A DNA stretch of 64,000 bases, from positions 370,890 to 434,889 of the forward strand of contig NZ_JABAOB010000007.1 in assembly GCF_012726295.1 (NCBI RefSeq), given 5' to 3'. This DNA is from Chitinophaga sp. Ak27. Lineage in GTDB: Bacteria; Bacteroidota; Bacteroidia; Chitinophagales; Chitinophagaceae. Positions 1 through 9,400 of this stretch are shown one piece after another. The position numbers and the translations under genes are program-made. The notes below the pieces were generated by a model. The model was not told where the DNA came from and did not search any database. It was given only the letters and a program-made list of their open reading frames with translations. Position 1 is the first letter of the stretch, and the number at the start of each line of letters is the position of its first letter.

Positions 1-1191
1 GTTGTCGTTGCCCGGATCGTGTTTTAGCTGTGAAAACGTATTGGCCTGGCGATCGAAGTAGATGAGCCCTCCGCCGTTGGAGCCGATCCATATATTTCCT
101 TTCCGGTCTTCTGTAAAGCAGTTGACATCGTTATAGCTTAAACTCTGCGGATCGGCATATTTGTGTACATACAATGAAAACTTCATCATATTTTCCGCAT
201 AGTAACTGACGCCCCGTTTATAGGTGCCGCACCAGATGATGCCCAGGTTATCTTTATACAGGGTATAAATGGTGTTTTCCGCGATGCTTTTTACATCTTC
301 CGCACGCTTACGGAGATAATAACAGCTGAAGTCGGCCTTGTTCAACACATTGATGCCACCGTGATCGGTGCCAATCCAGATATACCCCTTCTCATCCTGC
401 ACAATACCGTTAATGATATCGTTATTGAGTGCACTGTTTTTAGACGTGAGGCGGCGTACATTGCCGGTTTGGCCGTTGATATAGATGACGCCGAAATCGG
501 TGCCTGGCATGTATATCCACTTGTCGAGCTGTGCGTCGGTAAAGAGGCGGAGGGATAGTGGCCGGTTATCGATAAAATGGGTGAGGGTATCCGTGTGTGA
601 CAGCAGTTGCCCGTTTTTTTCCTGTAGTATATCCAGCTCGCCATTGATATAAAGAACGCCTAACTGCCCCGGTGCAGTGGATGTAATATCCGCCACCGGT
701 ACGCCTGTATGGAATTGCCAACGTTGTACTTTTTCTCCTGCTAACTGATAGATGTTACCATCCTGGTAGCCTATCCAGCAGGATTGACTGGTTTGCTGCA
801 AGGCAGTGATCCCTGTAATGGGCAGGCCTTTACTTTTCAGCCATCCGGCGGCATTGGTAAACTGTTCGGTAACAGGATCATACAACACATCGCCGTTCCG
901 GGTGCGTATAAACAGCCGGTTGCCAGGAGCAGAAGTGATGGCGGTAACATAGTCGTCGGAGATGGAAGAGGAATCGGTGGCACTATGCCGAAACACCCTG
1001 CAATTAAAGCCATCATAGCGATTCAGGCCACTCATGGTGCCAAACCACATGAATCCACGATTATCTTTAAAGATGCAATTTACCTGGTTATTGGAAAGAC
1101 CATTGTTTACATTCAGCGAGGAAAACTCCTGGGCATTGGCAGGTAGCAGGAAGCATAATAAGAGTGAGATCAGTAGCGTTGTCTTTAACAT
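1..1191 (-). CDS. Two-component regulator propeller sensor, probably hybrid histidine kinase (N-terminal part, cut by window edge)
   Basis: Translating the minus strand from the ATG at 1191 gives about 397 codons open to the window edge. A signal peptide ending near PANAQ is followed by repeated propeller blades of the type NNGLSNNQVNCIFKD...GFMWFGTMSGLNRYDG and GYIWIGTDHGGINVL, plus WIGSNGGGLIYFD. These are the periplasmic 'reg_prop' repeats of Bacteroidota hybrid two-component sensors, which usually continue into a Y_Y_Y domain, a membrane segment, a kinase, a receiver and an AraC domain. Only the propeller is visible here, so the kinase part is inferred from the family. Such sensors normally detect glycan breakdown products and control a nearby uptake locus, which would lie to the left of the window. 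Confidence 0.85.
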   Translation of the reverse strand, partial: MLKTTLLISLLLCFLLPANAQEFSSLNVNNGLSNNQVNCIFKDNRGFMWFGTMSGLNRYDGFNCRVFRHSATDSSSISDDYVTAITSAPGNRLFIRTRNGDVLYDPVTEQFTNAAGWLKSKGLPITGITALQQTSQSCWIGYQDGNIYQLAGEKVQRWQFHTGVPVADITSTAPGQLGVLYINGELDILQEKNGQLLSHTDTLTHFIDNRPLSLRLFTDAQLDKWIYMPGTDFGVIYINGQTGNVRRLTSKNSALNNDIINGIVQDEKGYIWIGTDHGGINVLNKADFSCYYLRKRAEDVKSIAENTIYTLYKDNLGIIWCGTYKRGVSYYAENMMKFSLYVHKYADPQSLSYNDVNCFTEDRKGNIWIGSNGGGLIYFDRQANTFSQLKHDPGNDN

Positions 1192-1551
1192 AACGTGTGG
1201 TAGTGGCGTGGTATAAATATAAACATATTAGGGAGATAAAAGTAGGGGGTGGATTAGTTGTCGTTTTTACATTTAATGGCAGGTTATTGCTGCTTCTCCT
1301 GAGATGGGAGAGAAGCTTGCGCAGGATTTAGGTATTGCTGATTTATATATAGATAAAGTGGGGATAGCTGCTGGAAAATCTGTTTCCAGAAAAATGCCTC
1401 GCAAACATGTTAATTCCAGATAATCTCCGCTAATTCTTTCACTTACTTTTTGTTGAATAACATGCTTTATTCGGCTGACCATGGATTGTATGATAGTATC
1501 ACGTGATACTATCACGTAGGGGAGACAGGCAGTATCAGAGCCTGCAATATT
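1192..1551. other. Gene-poor gap with palindrome A and a short unexplained open frame
   Basis: This 360-base stretch separates the sensor start from the end of the fic gene. It holds a perfect 24-bp palindrome at 1491-1514, listed separately. A plus-strand frame of 40 codons (1304-1423) reads like folded protein, with MGEKLAQDLGIADLYIDK near its start, but has no recognisable family. It could be a decayed gene end or chance. Two minus-strand reading frames in the area begin inside palindromes, which makes their apparent starts artefacts. Confidence 0.4.
1491..1514. promoter_or_regulatory. Palindrome A (operator-like), downstream of fic
   Basis: This is a perfect 24-bp palindrome with arms TGATAGTATCA and TGATACTATCA around a central CG. 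It lies 37 bp beyond the fic stop codon. The same arms recur at 2526-2549 and 2591-2620 around the fic promoter, so it is probably a third binding site for the same regulator. Confidence 0.6.
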
Positions 1552-2514
1552 TCAAGTTTTTTTAAACTTATAGACGGATGTATTCTTATCTCCTCCCTTT
1601 TTCAGAATGCCTGCTTCTACGGCCTCTTTCAGATCACGGCTGGCAGTAGCAACAGATATATTTTTGAAATGCGCCAGGTAAATTTTTCTACTAAAGGAAG
1701 CGCCCTTTATGAACGCTGCAAATTGTGTTATCCTGTCTTTCCCTTTTATAGGGACCAATTGATTCAAAGACAATTCATTTAAGGTTTCCTCTATTACAGT
1801 GAGCATAAATTCGATAAATACGGTGGAGTTCCCCGATTTGTCGGCAATACTGAGTGCTTTGTAGTAGTCCTGCTGACGCTTTTTTACTACCGCTTCAATA
1901 GGAAGAAATTCAAAAATAGGATAGTGCTCTTTAAGGATAATGGTTTGCCAGAAGCGTCCCATTCTTCCGTTTCCGTCAATGAACGGATGAATAAATTCAA
2001 TTTCATAGTGGAAAACGCAACTTTTTATGAGTGGGAGGTCCTTATTACTTTTTAAATAAGTGAATAATTCGTTCAGCAGGGGTTTTACCATTTGCCCAGG
2101 AGGAGCAATATGAGCAATCTTTGATCCATTAACGATTCCAACACCTGTATTCCGTATTTTTCCAGGTGCGGCGATGAGCCCTTGCATCAATATCTTATGG
2201 GCCTTTAAAAAGGAGGTTTGACTATTAGGCTTAAATTCCTGGATGGCATCATATAATGCTATAGCATTTTTTACTTCCAGGATGTCCTTTTGGGGGGCTA
2301 ATATCCTCTTGTTATTTAAGATGGCAGTCACTTGCTCTTCCGTAAGTGTGTTACCTTCAATTTCCAGTGAGGATTGTATGGTTTTAATCCGGTTAGTTTT
2401 TCTTAAAGTTGCGGGAGCTTTTTGCAGATGAGTAGCATTTATAGCTCCAATCTTTTCAGAGACAGAAGCAATAAGCTGAAGAATGCTATTTGTTATCTGA
2501 TATGGAGGAGTCAT
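1552..2514 (-). CDS. Fic family protein (AMP-transferase) with C-terminal winged helix
   Basis: Fic enzymes transfer AMP from ATP to hydroxyl side chains of target proteins. The active-site motif HPFIDGNGRMGR is intact at about residues 176-187 of the 320-residue product. An N-terminal inhibitory helix with the SxxxEG pattern (SLEIEG, about 49-54) points to an autoinhibited enzyme of the class with the inhibitor in its own N-terminus. The last 70 residues resemble a winged helix (SVATASRDLKEAVEAGILKK), which could bind DNA. I start at the ATG encoding MTPPYQ at 2514. An upstream ATG at 2550 lies inside palindrome B and would add residues translated from the operator. The gene is visibly more AT-rich than its neighbours, which may indicate transfer. 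A TAnnTTTG-like box directly abuts palindrome B, suggesting autoregulation. Confidence 0.9.
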   Translation of the reverse strand: MTPPYQITNSILQLIASVSEKIGAINATHLQKAPATLRKTNRIKTIQSSLEIEGNTLTEEQVTAILNNKRILAPQKDILEVKNAIALYDAIQEFKPNSQTSFLKAHKILMQGLIAAPGKIRNTGVGIVNGSKIAHIAPPGQMVKPLLNELFTYLKSNKDLPLIKSCVFHYEIEFIHPFIDGNGRMGRFWQTIILKEHYPIFEFLPIEAVVKKRQQDYYKALSIADKSGNSTVFIEFMLTVIEETLNELSLNQLVPIKGKDRITQFAAFIKGASFSRKIYLAHFKNISVATASRDLKEAVEAGILKKGGDKNTSVYKFKKT

Positions 2515-2525
2515 TTTTTTAACAA

Positions 2526-2549
2526 TGATAGTATCATGTGATACTATCA
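2526..2549. promoter_or_regulatory. Palindrome B overlapping the fic transcription start
   Basis: Arms TGATAGTATCA and TGATACTATCA (11 bp each, perfect) flank a central TG. On the minus strand a TATATTTG box (2548-2555) runs into the palindrome, so a protein bound here would block initiation of fic. It lies 12 bp upstream of the chosen fic start. Confidence 0.65.
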
Positions 2550-2555
2550 AATATA
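2548..2555 (-). promoter_or_regulatory. Probable -7 box of the fic promoter
   Basis: The minus strand reads TATATTTG, matching the Bacteroidota -7 consensus TAnnTTTG. A clear -33 TTTG at the usual distance is not present, so the promoter may be weak or may need an activator. Confidence 0.4.
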
Positions 2556-2590
2556 AATTTTTTTAAGCACTCCTGTATAGATTTAAAAAA

Positions 2591-2620
2591 CAATGATAGT
2601 ATCACATGATTCTATCATTG
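2591..2620. promoter_or_regulatory. Palindrome C upstream of fic
   Basis: This 30-bp near-palindrome has arms CAATGATAGTATCA and TGATTCTATCATTG with one mismatch. It lies 68 bp (centre to centre) from palindrome B and shares its core, so the pair could allow cooperative binding or looping at the fic promoter. Confidence 0.6.
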
Positions 2621-2640
2621 CGTCGTGCTATTAAAAAATT

Positions 2641-2663
2641 AAACCCACTCTCAGAGTGGGTTT
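2641..2663 (-). terminator. Terminator of tRNA-Gln
   Basis: An 11-bp perfect hairpin, AAACCCACTCT / AGAGTGGGTTT with a one-base centre, lies 8 bases past the tRNA 3' end. On the minus strand it is followed by AATTTTTT, the usual form of an intrinsic terminator. Confidence 0.8.
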
Positions 2664-2670
2664 CTTATTG

Positions 2671-2741
2671 TTGCCTGACCTGGATTCGAACCAAGACAAA
2701 CAGAGTCAGAGTCTGTCGTACTACCGTTATACTATCAGGCA
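2671..2741 (-). tRNA. tRNA-Gln (anticodon CUG)
   Basis: On the minus strand a 71-nt cloverleaf can be folded. The acceptor stem is TGCCTGA / TCAGGCA, the T-loop reads GGTTCGAATCC, and the anticodon stem ACAGA / TCTGT encloses the loop CTCTGAC. The anticodon CTG reads CAG (glutamine). CCA is not encoded; the base after the acceptor stem is A. A hairpin terminator follows. The D-arm start TGATAGTATAA nearly matches the arm of the adjacent palindromes. Confidence 0.9.
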
Positions 2742-2946
2742 ATAGTAAATCAGGACCGCGAAATTATAACTTTTCTCATAAATACCAAATTTTTAAGCAC
2801 TTTTTATTGCGATTTGCACAAAAAATATGCTGTAATAGTATGGCTGCCAGGTATTTATATACCACTGAATTACCATTTCAGCCTCTTCCCTTATTCTTGT
2901 AAGCGCAAGCGCATTTGTAAAACCCTGCAATCAATACCCTCAAATT

Positions 2947-4485
2947 ATGCTGTTAACAACCGCCACGTCTTTCCTGCGTCCCGCTCCCGGCTTTGCCTCT
3001 TTTATCTTTGTCCATCGCCGGAACCAGCTGTTATTGGCAGGTGCAGTAGTAATGGCCATGATTAAAATGATGGTGTTTAAACATTTTTTTCCATATATGG
3101 ATTTTACATCCGATACCGGGTCTTATATGGAAACAACCCTGAAGCACATGGATTATAATATCTGGCCTATCGGGTATTCCAGGTTTTTATGGTTGTTTCA
3201 CCAGGTATCGCATTCAGAAACAGTATTGGCAGTATTGCAGTTTACTTTGCTGGAGGTGAGCGCTTTCTTCTTTTATTTCAGCGTGGTATATATCTTTCAT
3301 CCCGAAAGTTATTTCCGTTATGGGTTTTATGCCTTTCTGCTCATTAATCCCTTGTTTCCTTTCCTGGGCAATTATTTTATTTCAGATGCTTTGTTTTTGT
3401 CATTGGGACTGACCTGGATTACCCTGCTGTTGTGGATCCTGCATAAACCTACCACCACTTTACTGGTATTGCATGGACTGGTGTTGGGGGCGGCATTTAC
3501 CATACGTTATAACGCCATGTTTTATCCGCTGGTGGCATTGATTCCTATCTTGTGCTCCCGGTACCGGCGCTGGCAGAAGATAACAGCTATTTTGCTCCCG
3601 GTGGTGCTGATTACCGCCTTTGTATTGTTTGTCCGCCAAAAGAGTTATGAGCATGCGGGCATACGTTTGTTTTCCGCTTTCAGCGGTTGGCAAATGATGA
3701 ATAACTCGATGTATATGCTGCAGTATGTTAAAATAGATTCCACGGGCGTACCTGCTGAGTTGGAACCTATGCATAAACTGGTGTACCAGTATTGTACATT
3801 GTTGAAACAGGGCAAAGGCAGGATAGATCCAAGTGTTGGATCGGCATTTATGTGGGATAACGGCGGACCTCAAAAGATCATGCTGGCGCGTTATAACCAG
3901 GCGCACCCGGGAAAAGATACCTATACTGGCTGGGCGAATGTGGCGCCTTTGTTTGGTAGCTATGGTACATACATGATAAAAAAATATCCCTGGGACTTTC
4001 TTCATTATTACCTGTGGCCCAATGCCAAACAATACCTCTTCCCTGAAATGGAAGTGCTGGCAGCCTATAACCGCCCTTATATGGGATCCAACTTGCAAAA
4101 TGTGGCAGCTTTCTTTACAGATGGCGCAAAAGAAAAGCCGGTGGGTAAATACGGGGATATACAACTAACGCTCATGGCTATATTTCCCTGGCTGATTGTT
4201 GTTTGTCATGTGCTGTTCCTGGAGGAAACGATCCGCTACCTTATCAGGAAAGGGATCAGGCGTACCTCCCGCAAATTTAACCTCGCCTTGTTGCTATGCT
4301 GGACTTTCATCCTGCTCAACTTTGGCTTCAGCGTGTTTGCAGCGCCTATTGTGCTGCGTTACCAGGTATTGCTCATCGTATTATTGCTGGGATATACGCT
4401 GTTGTTGACAGAGGTCATCGACATGCCGGAACGTTCGCCGGAGGAAATAGCGGCGGAAGACGAGCGGGCGATGCTCGGTATCTGA
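2947..4485 (+). CDS. Polytopic membrane glycosyltransferase-like protein (GT-C type)
   Basis: The 512-residue product has about ten hydrophobic segments. An early loop carries MDFTSDTGSYMET, where the acidic residues sit in the position typical of GT-C glycosyltransferases that use lipid-linked sugars (GT39/ArnT-like). No residue pattern fixes the exact subfamily. It acts in the inner membrane, probably adding a sugar or working on a polyprenyl-linked substrate. It stands alone between the tRNA and a sigma factor gene on the same strand, with a 135-bp gap to the likely sigma start. Several in-frame ATGs lie near the start, so the first 30 residues are uncertain. Confidence 0.6.
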   Translation: MLLTTATSFLRPAPGFASFIFVHRRNQLLLAGAVVMAMIKMMVFKHFFPYMDFTSDTGSYMETTLKHMDYNIWPIGYSRFLWLFHQVSHSETVLAVLQFTLLEVSAFFFYFSVVYIFHPESYFRYGFYAFLLINPLFPFLGNYFISDALFLSLGLTWITLLLWILHKPTTTLLVLHGLVLGAAFTIRYNAMFYPLVALIPILCSRYRRWQKITAILLPVVLITAFVLFVRQKSYEHAGIRLFSAFSGWQMMNNSMYMLQYVKIDSTGVPAELEPMHKLVYQYCTLLKQGKGRIDPSVGSAFMWDNGGPQKIMLARYNQAHPGKDTYTGWANVAPLFGSYGTYMIKKYPWDFLHYYLWPNAKQYLFPEMEVLAAYNRPYMGSNLQNVAAFFTDGAKEKPVGKYGDIQLTLMAIFPWLIVVCHVLFLEETIRYLIRKGIRRTSRKFNLALLLCWTFILLNFGFSVFAAPIVLRYQVLLIVLLLGYTLLLTEVIDMPERSPEEIAAEDERAMLGI

Positions 4486-4620
4486 ACAAAGAAGATATGC
4501 CCGATAAAGTTTTTTTCGCTGTATCTTAACCGGCGGAAAACACCTGGTATGGTGTATACCTTTCCTGGAAAGCTGGCAGATGGCCAGTTGCCGGTCATGT
4601 TCAGCATACAACAACGGCGC

Positions 4621-5175
4621 ATGGATGCTTATGAAGACGATAATCATATTTATTGGGAGCGCCTGAGGAAAGGCGACAAACAGGCGTTGTTTGCGTTGTA
4701 TAATAACACCTATTCACATTTGCTGCGATTTGGATTGAAAACAGGCAGCAACGATGAACTGGTAAAAGATTGTATTACCCAGTTGTTTCTGCAGCTGTGG
4801 ACCAAGCAGGCTACGCTGCCACCTGTGACGAATGTGCAGGGATACCTGTTTACGGCCCTGAAACGACAACTACTTGATCAGTTGGCCTACCAGGCCAAAA
4901 TCCATGCAGCTATTCACCGGATGACCGATAAGGAAGCGGAGAGTGAGTTGTCGTACGAAGAAATGATTATCCGCCACCAACAGGACGAAGAAATAAAGCA
5001 TCGCCTGCAACAGGCGCTGAAAGCGTTAACTCCCCGGCAAATAGAGCTGGTAAGGCTGAAGTTTTTTGAAGGAATGACTTATGAACAAATCGCTGCCCAG
5101 ACATCGCAAACCGTGAAAACGGCCTATAATACGATCTATGACGCCATCAAGACGTTAAGAAAAATGCTGAAATAA
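4621..5175 (+). CDS. ECF RNA polymerase sigma factor
   Basis: This is a sigma-70 family protein of about 184 residues. Region 2 (EDDNHIYWERLRKGDKQALF onward) and region 4 (LTPRQIELVRLKFFEGMTYE, followed by a helix-turn-helix) are both present. I place the start at the ATG of MDAYEDD because family members begin just before region 2; the frame is open back to an ATG at 4549. FecR follows 92 bp downstream and an STN-bearing SusC follows that. This is the usual order for cell-surface signalling, in which the sigma factor is released when the outer-membrane transporter binds its substrate. Confidence 0.9.
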   Translation: MDAYEDDNHIYWERLRKGDKQALFALYNNTYSHLLRFGLKTGSNDELVKDCITQLFLQLWTKQATLPPVTNVQGYLFTALKRQLLDQLAYQAKIHAAIHRMTDKEAESELSYEEMIIRHQQDEEIKHRLQQALKALTPRQIELVRLKFFEGMTYEQIAAQTSQTVKTAYNTIYDAIKTLRKMLK

Positions 5176-5267
5176 ACAGCGCTCTTTCTCTCTCTCAAAA
5201 AAAAATTGAAAAATCCTTAGGAAAAAAGCTGCTTTATGCCGTCTGTATATCTAAAGGCATTACCTAC

Positions 5268-6308
5268 ATGAATTTCCAGGATTACGAAGCCATTGATTTT
5301 GCTTGCGACGAATCTTTCCAGCGCTATTGCCTGGAAGAGCAGGAGGCAGATATACAGTTTTGGGAGAACTGGATAACCAGGCATCCTGAAAAAAGCGCCG
5401 CTGTGGCTGAAGCCCGCCATATGGTGAGACTGTTATCTGCCGGCCAGGGTAACCGCCTGGAGCAGCTAAAACACCTGGAAGACGGGATCGCGCGCTATGA
5501 CTTGCTGCATCAGGCACTGGAAGAAACAGTGCCTGTAACAATACGCCGGCCCCGGCGTATATGGCCATATGCTGCCATGATAGGAGGCGTACTCGTGCTG
5601 GCTGCCGGCGTGTTATTTTTTTCACCGTATCAGCAGAAACCTGTTGAAGAGGCCACTGCTATCAAGTCCGGCGGCGAGCCGCGGAAAACGGTGGTATTGC
5701 CCGATGGCTCTGCCATCGTTTTACGGCAAAATAGTACTATACAGCTGGCGCCGGGATTCAATCACAGTAACAGGAGCCTTACCCTCACCGGCGAAGCCTT
5801 TTTCGATGTTACCCAAAATGCACAGTTCCCCTTTATTGTACATACTGCTGCACTTGATATCAAAGTGCTGGGTACTGTTTTTAATGTCAGCGCCTACACA
5901 GGTAGCGGACAAACAGCTACCGCCCTGTTTAAAGGAAAGATAGAGGTAACGCTGGCCGGGAAACCCACACAGAAAATAGTACTAGCACCTAATCAGAAAT
6001 TAACAACCAATACAACCACTCCTTTTACGGTAGCATCATTGGATGCTGACCCGGTGAATCATAAAGCCAGGGAAATTGCCTGGGTAAGAAACCGGCTCGA
6101 AATAGAGAATGAACCGCTGGAGCAAATCGCTGCCGAATTGGAAAAATGGTATGGCATCCGGATCGTATTTGCCGACGATACAGTGAAGCAGTACCGCTAT
6201 TCAGGAACTTTCGAGAGTGAAACAATCATAAAAGCGCTGGACGCGCTGCAATTATCGTATCCATTTAATTTTAAAATGCTTAACGGAGAAATTATTATCA
6301 GTAAGTAA
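5268..6308 (+). CDS. FecR-type anti-sigma factor
   Basis: This 346-residue inner-membrane protein has a cytoplasmic N-terminal region, one membrane helix at about 100-120 (WPYAAMIGGVLVLAAGVLFF), the FecR domain (RKTVVLPDGSAIVLRQNSTI through LGTVFNVSAY) and a C-terminal DUF4974 domain (NEPLEQIAAELEKWYGIRIV). By family role it holds the upstream sigma factor inactive until the periplasmic STN domain of SusC signals. It sits between its sigma factor and the STN-bearing SusC, which makes the pairing convincing. Confidence 0.92.
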   Translation: MNFQDYEAIDFACDESFQRYCLEEQEADIQFWENWITRHPEKSAAVAEARHMVRLLSAGQGNRLEQLKHLEDGIARYDLLHQALEETVPVTIRRPRRIWPYAAMIGGVLVLAAGVLFFSPYQQKPVEEATAIKSGGEPRKTVVLPDGSAIVLRQNSTIQLAPGFNHSNRSLTLTGEAFFDVTQNAQFPFIVHTAALDIKVLGTVFNVSAYTGSGQTATALFKGKIEVTLAGKPTQKIVLAPNQKLTTNTTTPFTVASLDADPVNHKAREIAWVRNRLEIENEPLEQIAAELEKWYGIRIVFADDTVKQYRYSGTFESETIIKALDALQLSYPFNFKMLNGEIIISK

Positions 6309-6334
6309 ACGATATATCAACCAAAAATAAAAAG

Positions 6335-6360
6335 GGGGGAAGTGCTGGAACACTTCCCCC
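6335..6360 (+). other. Strong hairpin between fecR and susC
   Basis: Ten-base arms GGGGGAAGTG and CACTTCCCCC enclose a six-base loop. No run of T follows, so it is not a standard terminator. It may act as an RNA-processing or stability element that separates low-level regulator expression from high-level susC expression. Confidence 0.5.
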
Positions 6361-6416
6361 GGACTTAGGTCAGAAAAATGTCGGATTTGATCATTTACTA
6401 AACCAACATCAAAGGT

Positions 6417-9400
6417 ATGTTAAAACTTGTATTCCTGGAGTGGAAGGGAAAACCTGTTCCCACCGGCAAACTGCTGCTAACTATGAAATTGACAGTCTTT
6501 CTTTTTTTAATCTGCCTGCAGGTACAAGCCATTTGTTCCGCACAGGAAAGCATTACCCTGCAGGTAAAAGAAACCAGTATCAGGCAACTGCTGAAAACAC
6601 TGGAACATCAAACCGCCTACCGGTTTGTGTTTCACGATAAAACACTGCCCGCCGACAGAAAGGTCACCGTTTATGCCAAAGAGGCTACCCTGGATGCAGT
6701 AATGGCCCAGGCCCTCACTGGTACCGGATTAGCGTACCGGCTTAAAGAAGATGGACTGGTAGTGATTTACGCCGATGCAACCGCTAAAGCGGCAGTAAAC
6801 ATTGCTATCCATGGAACCGTGCGGGGAACGGATAATCTTCCCCTTCCCGGTGTTACGGTAAGAGCAGCCGGCACCACCATCGGTACCCTCACCCATACCG
6901 ACGGTACCTATACCCTGAATATACCCGACAACGCTAAATCGCTACAGTTCTCGCTGGTAGGCTATGTAAGTCAACAGGTAGATATTGACCAGCGATCCGA
7001 AATAAATGTGAAGCTCATTGAAGATATCAAAACCCTGAACGCAGTAACGGTTACCGGCTACACGAATTATACCCGGGATAAATCGACCGCCGCCTCCGGT
7101 GTGGTGGGCGCCGATAAAATTACCCAGGTACCTATGGCCAGCTTCGACCAGATCCTGCAGGGACGCGTACCCGGCATGGTAGTATCTGCAGGCTCCGGTC
7201 AGCCAGGCGCCAGCGCTAAAGTAACCATCAGGGGGGTAGGCACCATCAATGGCAGTTCCGCTGCCCTCTATGTAATGGATGGTATCCCCATTGAATCCGG
7301 CCAATTCCAGGGCATTAACCCCGAAGATATTGCCTCCGTTACGGTACTGAAAGATGCTTCTGCCAAAGCCCTGTATGGCTCCCGCGGCTCCAACGGCGTG
7401 ATTGTGATCACTACCAAAAAAGGACAATCCGGTAAAGTGGGTATTGCCTATAAGTCGCAATACGGTTTTTCCAACATGACCACCCCCAAATACCAGATGA
7501 TGAACTCGGCCGAAGTCCTGCAGTTCCAGGAAGAAGTCGGCCTGGAAACTGGTGAAAGTAATGGTCCCGGCTGGGATTATTCTCCCAAAAATCCTGACTA
7601 TGCTACCAAAACCCCACAGGAACAGCAGCAGGCCAACCACATCCTCGATAGCCTCAGAGGAATGAACACTAACTGGAGGAAAATATTCCTGCAAACAGGT
7701 AAGTTCCAGGAACATCAGTTAAGCGCCAGCGGCGGCAATGATAACGTGAGATTTTATAGCTCCGTAAATTATTTCGATCAGCAGGGTATCGCCCGGCGGT
7801 CGGGGCTCAGACGCTATAGCCTGAAGAATAACGTAGACTTTAATGCCGGCAGATTAACTGCCAACATTAACATCGGCCTCGCCTACTCCGAATCCTCCTT
7901 TATACGGCGGGAAGGCTCCAGCAACGGCGATAATACCTTGTCGGCCGTATACTATGCCATGCCCTACGAATATCCATACGCACCCGACGGCACGCTCATG
8001 ACCCGCTATAACCGCGACAAATACCCCACGCTGGATCCCCGCGAAGGCAGCCGTGCATTGGAAGCCATGTTGAATACCTCCAGCAAAGAAAACCAGCTGA
8101 AAAGTATTATCGGTACATCGCTGAACTACCAACTTACAAAAGGACTGGTGGCGAAAACACGACTGGGACTGGACTTCAGGGAAACCGTTGCTGAACAATA
8201 TGTAAACCCCGATTCTTACTCAGGTTATAAAATAGACAATGGTTCCAAAGGCAGCTTCGGCGAAGGCACTACCCGTAACTTCACCCTGGTAAGTACTTCA
8301 GGGCTTACCTGGTCGAAAATAATTAACAGGATGCACGACTTTGAAGTGTCCGGTTACTTCGAGTTCACAAAAAATAACTACCGTTCTTTCGACTATACCG
8401 GTTACGACCTCGATGGCCGCCTGCCGGCTACACCTGCTGCCATTACTCCTGGTTCGCCCTACACGCCGTTGTTGCATGGCGGTCGTACGCAAAGTGCGTT
8501 GGCATCTTATATCGCAGTAGGCCGTTATACCTTCAACGAAAAATATACGCTCAATGCCAGCTACCGGCGTGATGGCGCTTCCACCGTGCCTATCAACAAC
8601 CGCTGGCATGGTTTCTATTCCGTTGGCTTGGGCTGGGAAGTGAAGAAGGAAAATTTCCTGGCAGACAACAACTTTATCAATAACCTGCGCTTCCGCGCCA
8701 GCTACGGTACTTCTGCGAATCCATTTTCCGGGCTCGGACCATTCGCCTATTTCCGTACCTATAAAACAGACCAGTATGGCGGTATCCCCGCTATTATCCC
8801 TGCGCAACCCGGTAACCCGGCCTACGACTGGGAGTATGCCAAAGAACTTAACATCGGCTTCGACCTCGGGGTATGGAATAACCGCATCCGCCTCGTTACC
8901 GACGTATATAATAAAGTAACCAACAACCTGTTTGTAGATCAACCAATGTCCATCACTTCCGGCTTCTACAGCATGTTCCTGAACTCAGGCGCTATGCGCA
9001 ACAGGGGGATAGAAATGGATATCCAGGGAGATGTGATCCGCCGTAAAGATTTTACTTGGAGTGTAGGCGTCAACTTTGCCTATAATAAAAACGTGATCAC
9101 CGACCTGGGCGGCGCAGGTGAATTTACCCAGGGCCTTTCCCAGATTGTAAGAGTAGGATTACCCTACGGTTCCCACTACGCGCCTAAATGGGCCGGCGTA
9201 GATCCGGAAACAGGTGATCCACAATACTACGACCGTGAGGGTAAAAAAACTTCCAACTACAACGAAACAGCACTGAGCGTCGCAGAGTTTGGTACCTATA
9301 TTCCTCCCTTCACCGGTGGCTTTAATACATCGCTCAATTGGAAAGGGCTTTATGCTAACGCCCTGTTTACGTTCGCTGATAAAGCCATGCGTTACCTGAA

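Noticed and set aside
1273..1515. 80-codon minus-strand frame beginning in palindrome A
   Set aside because: Its first residues are translated from the palindrome and the rest has no recognisable domain or composition of a real protein.
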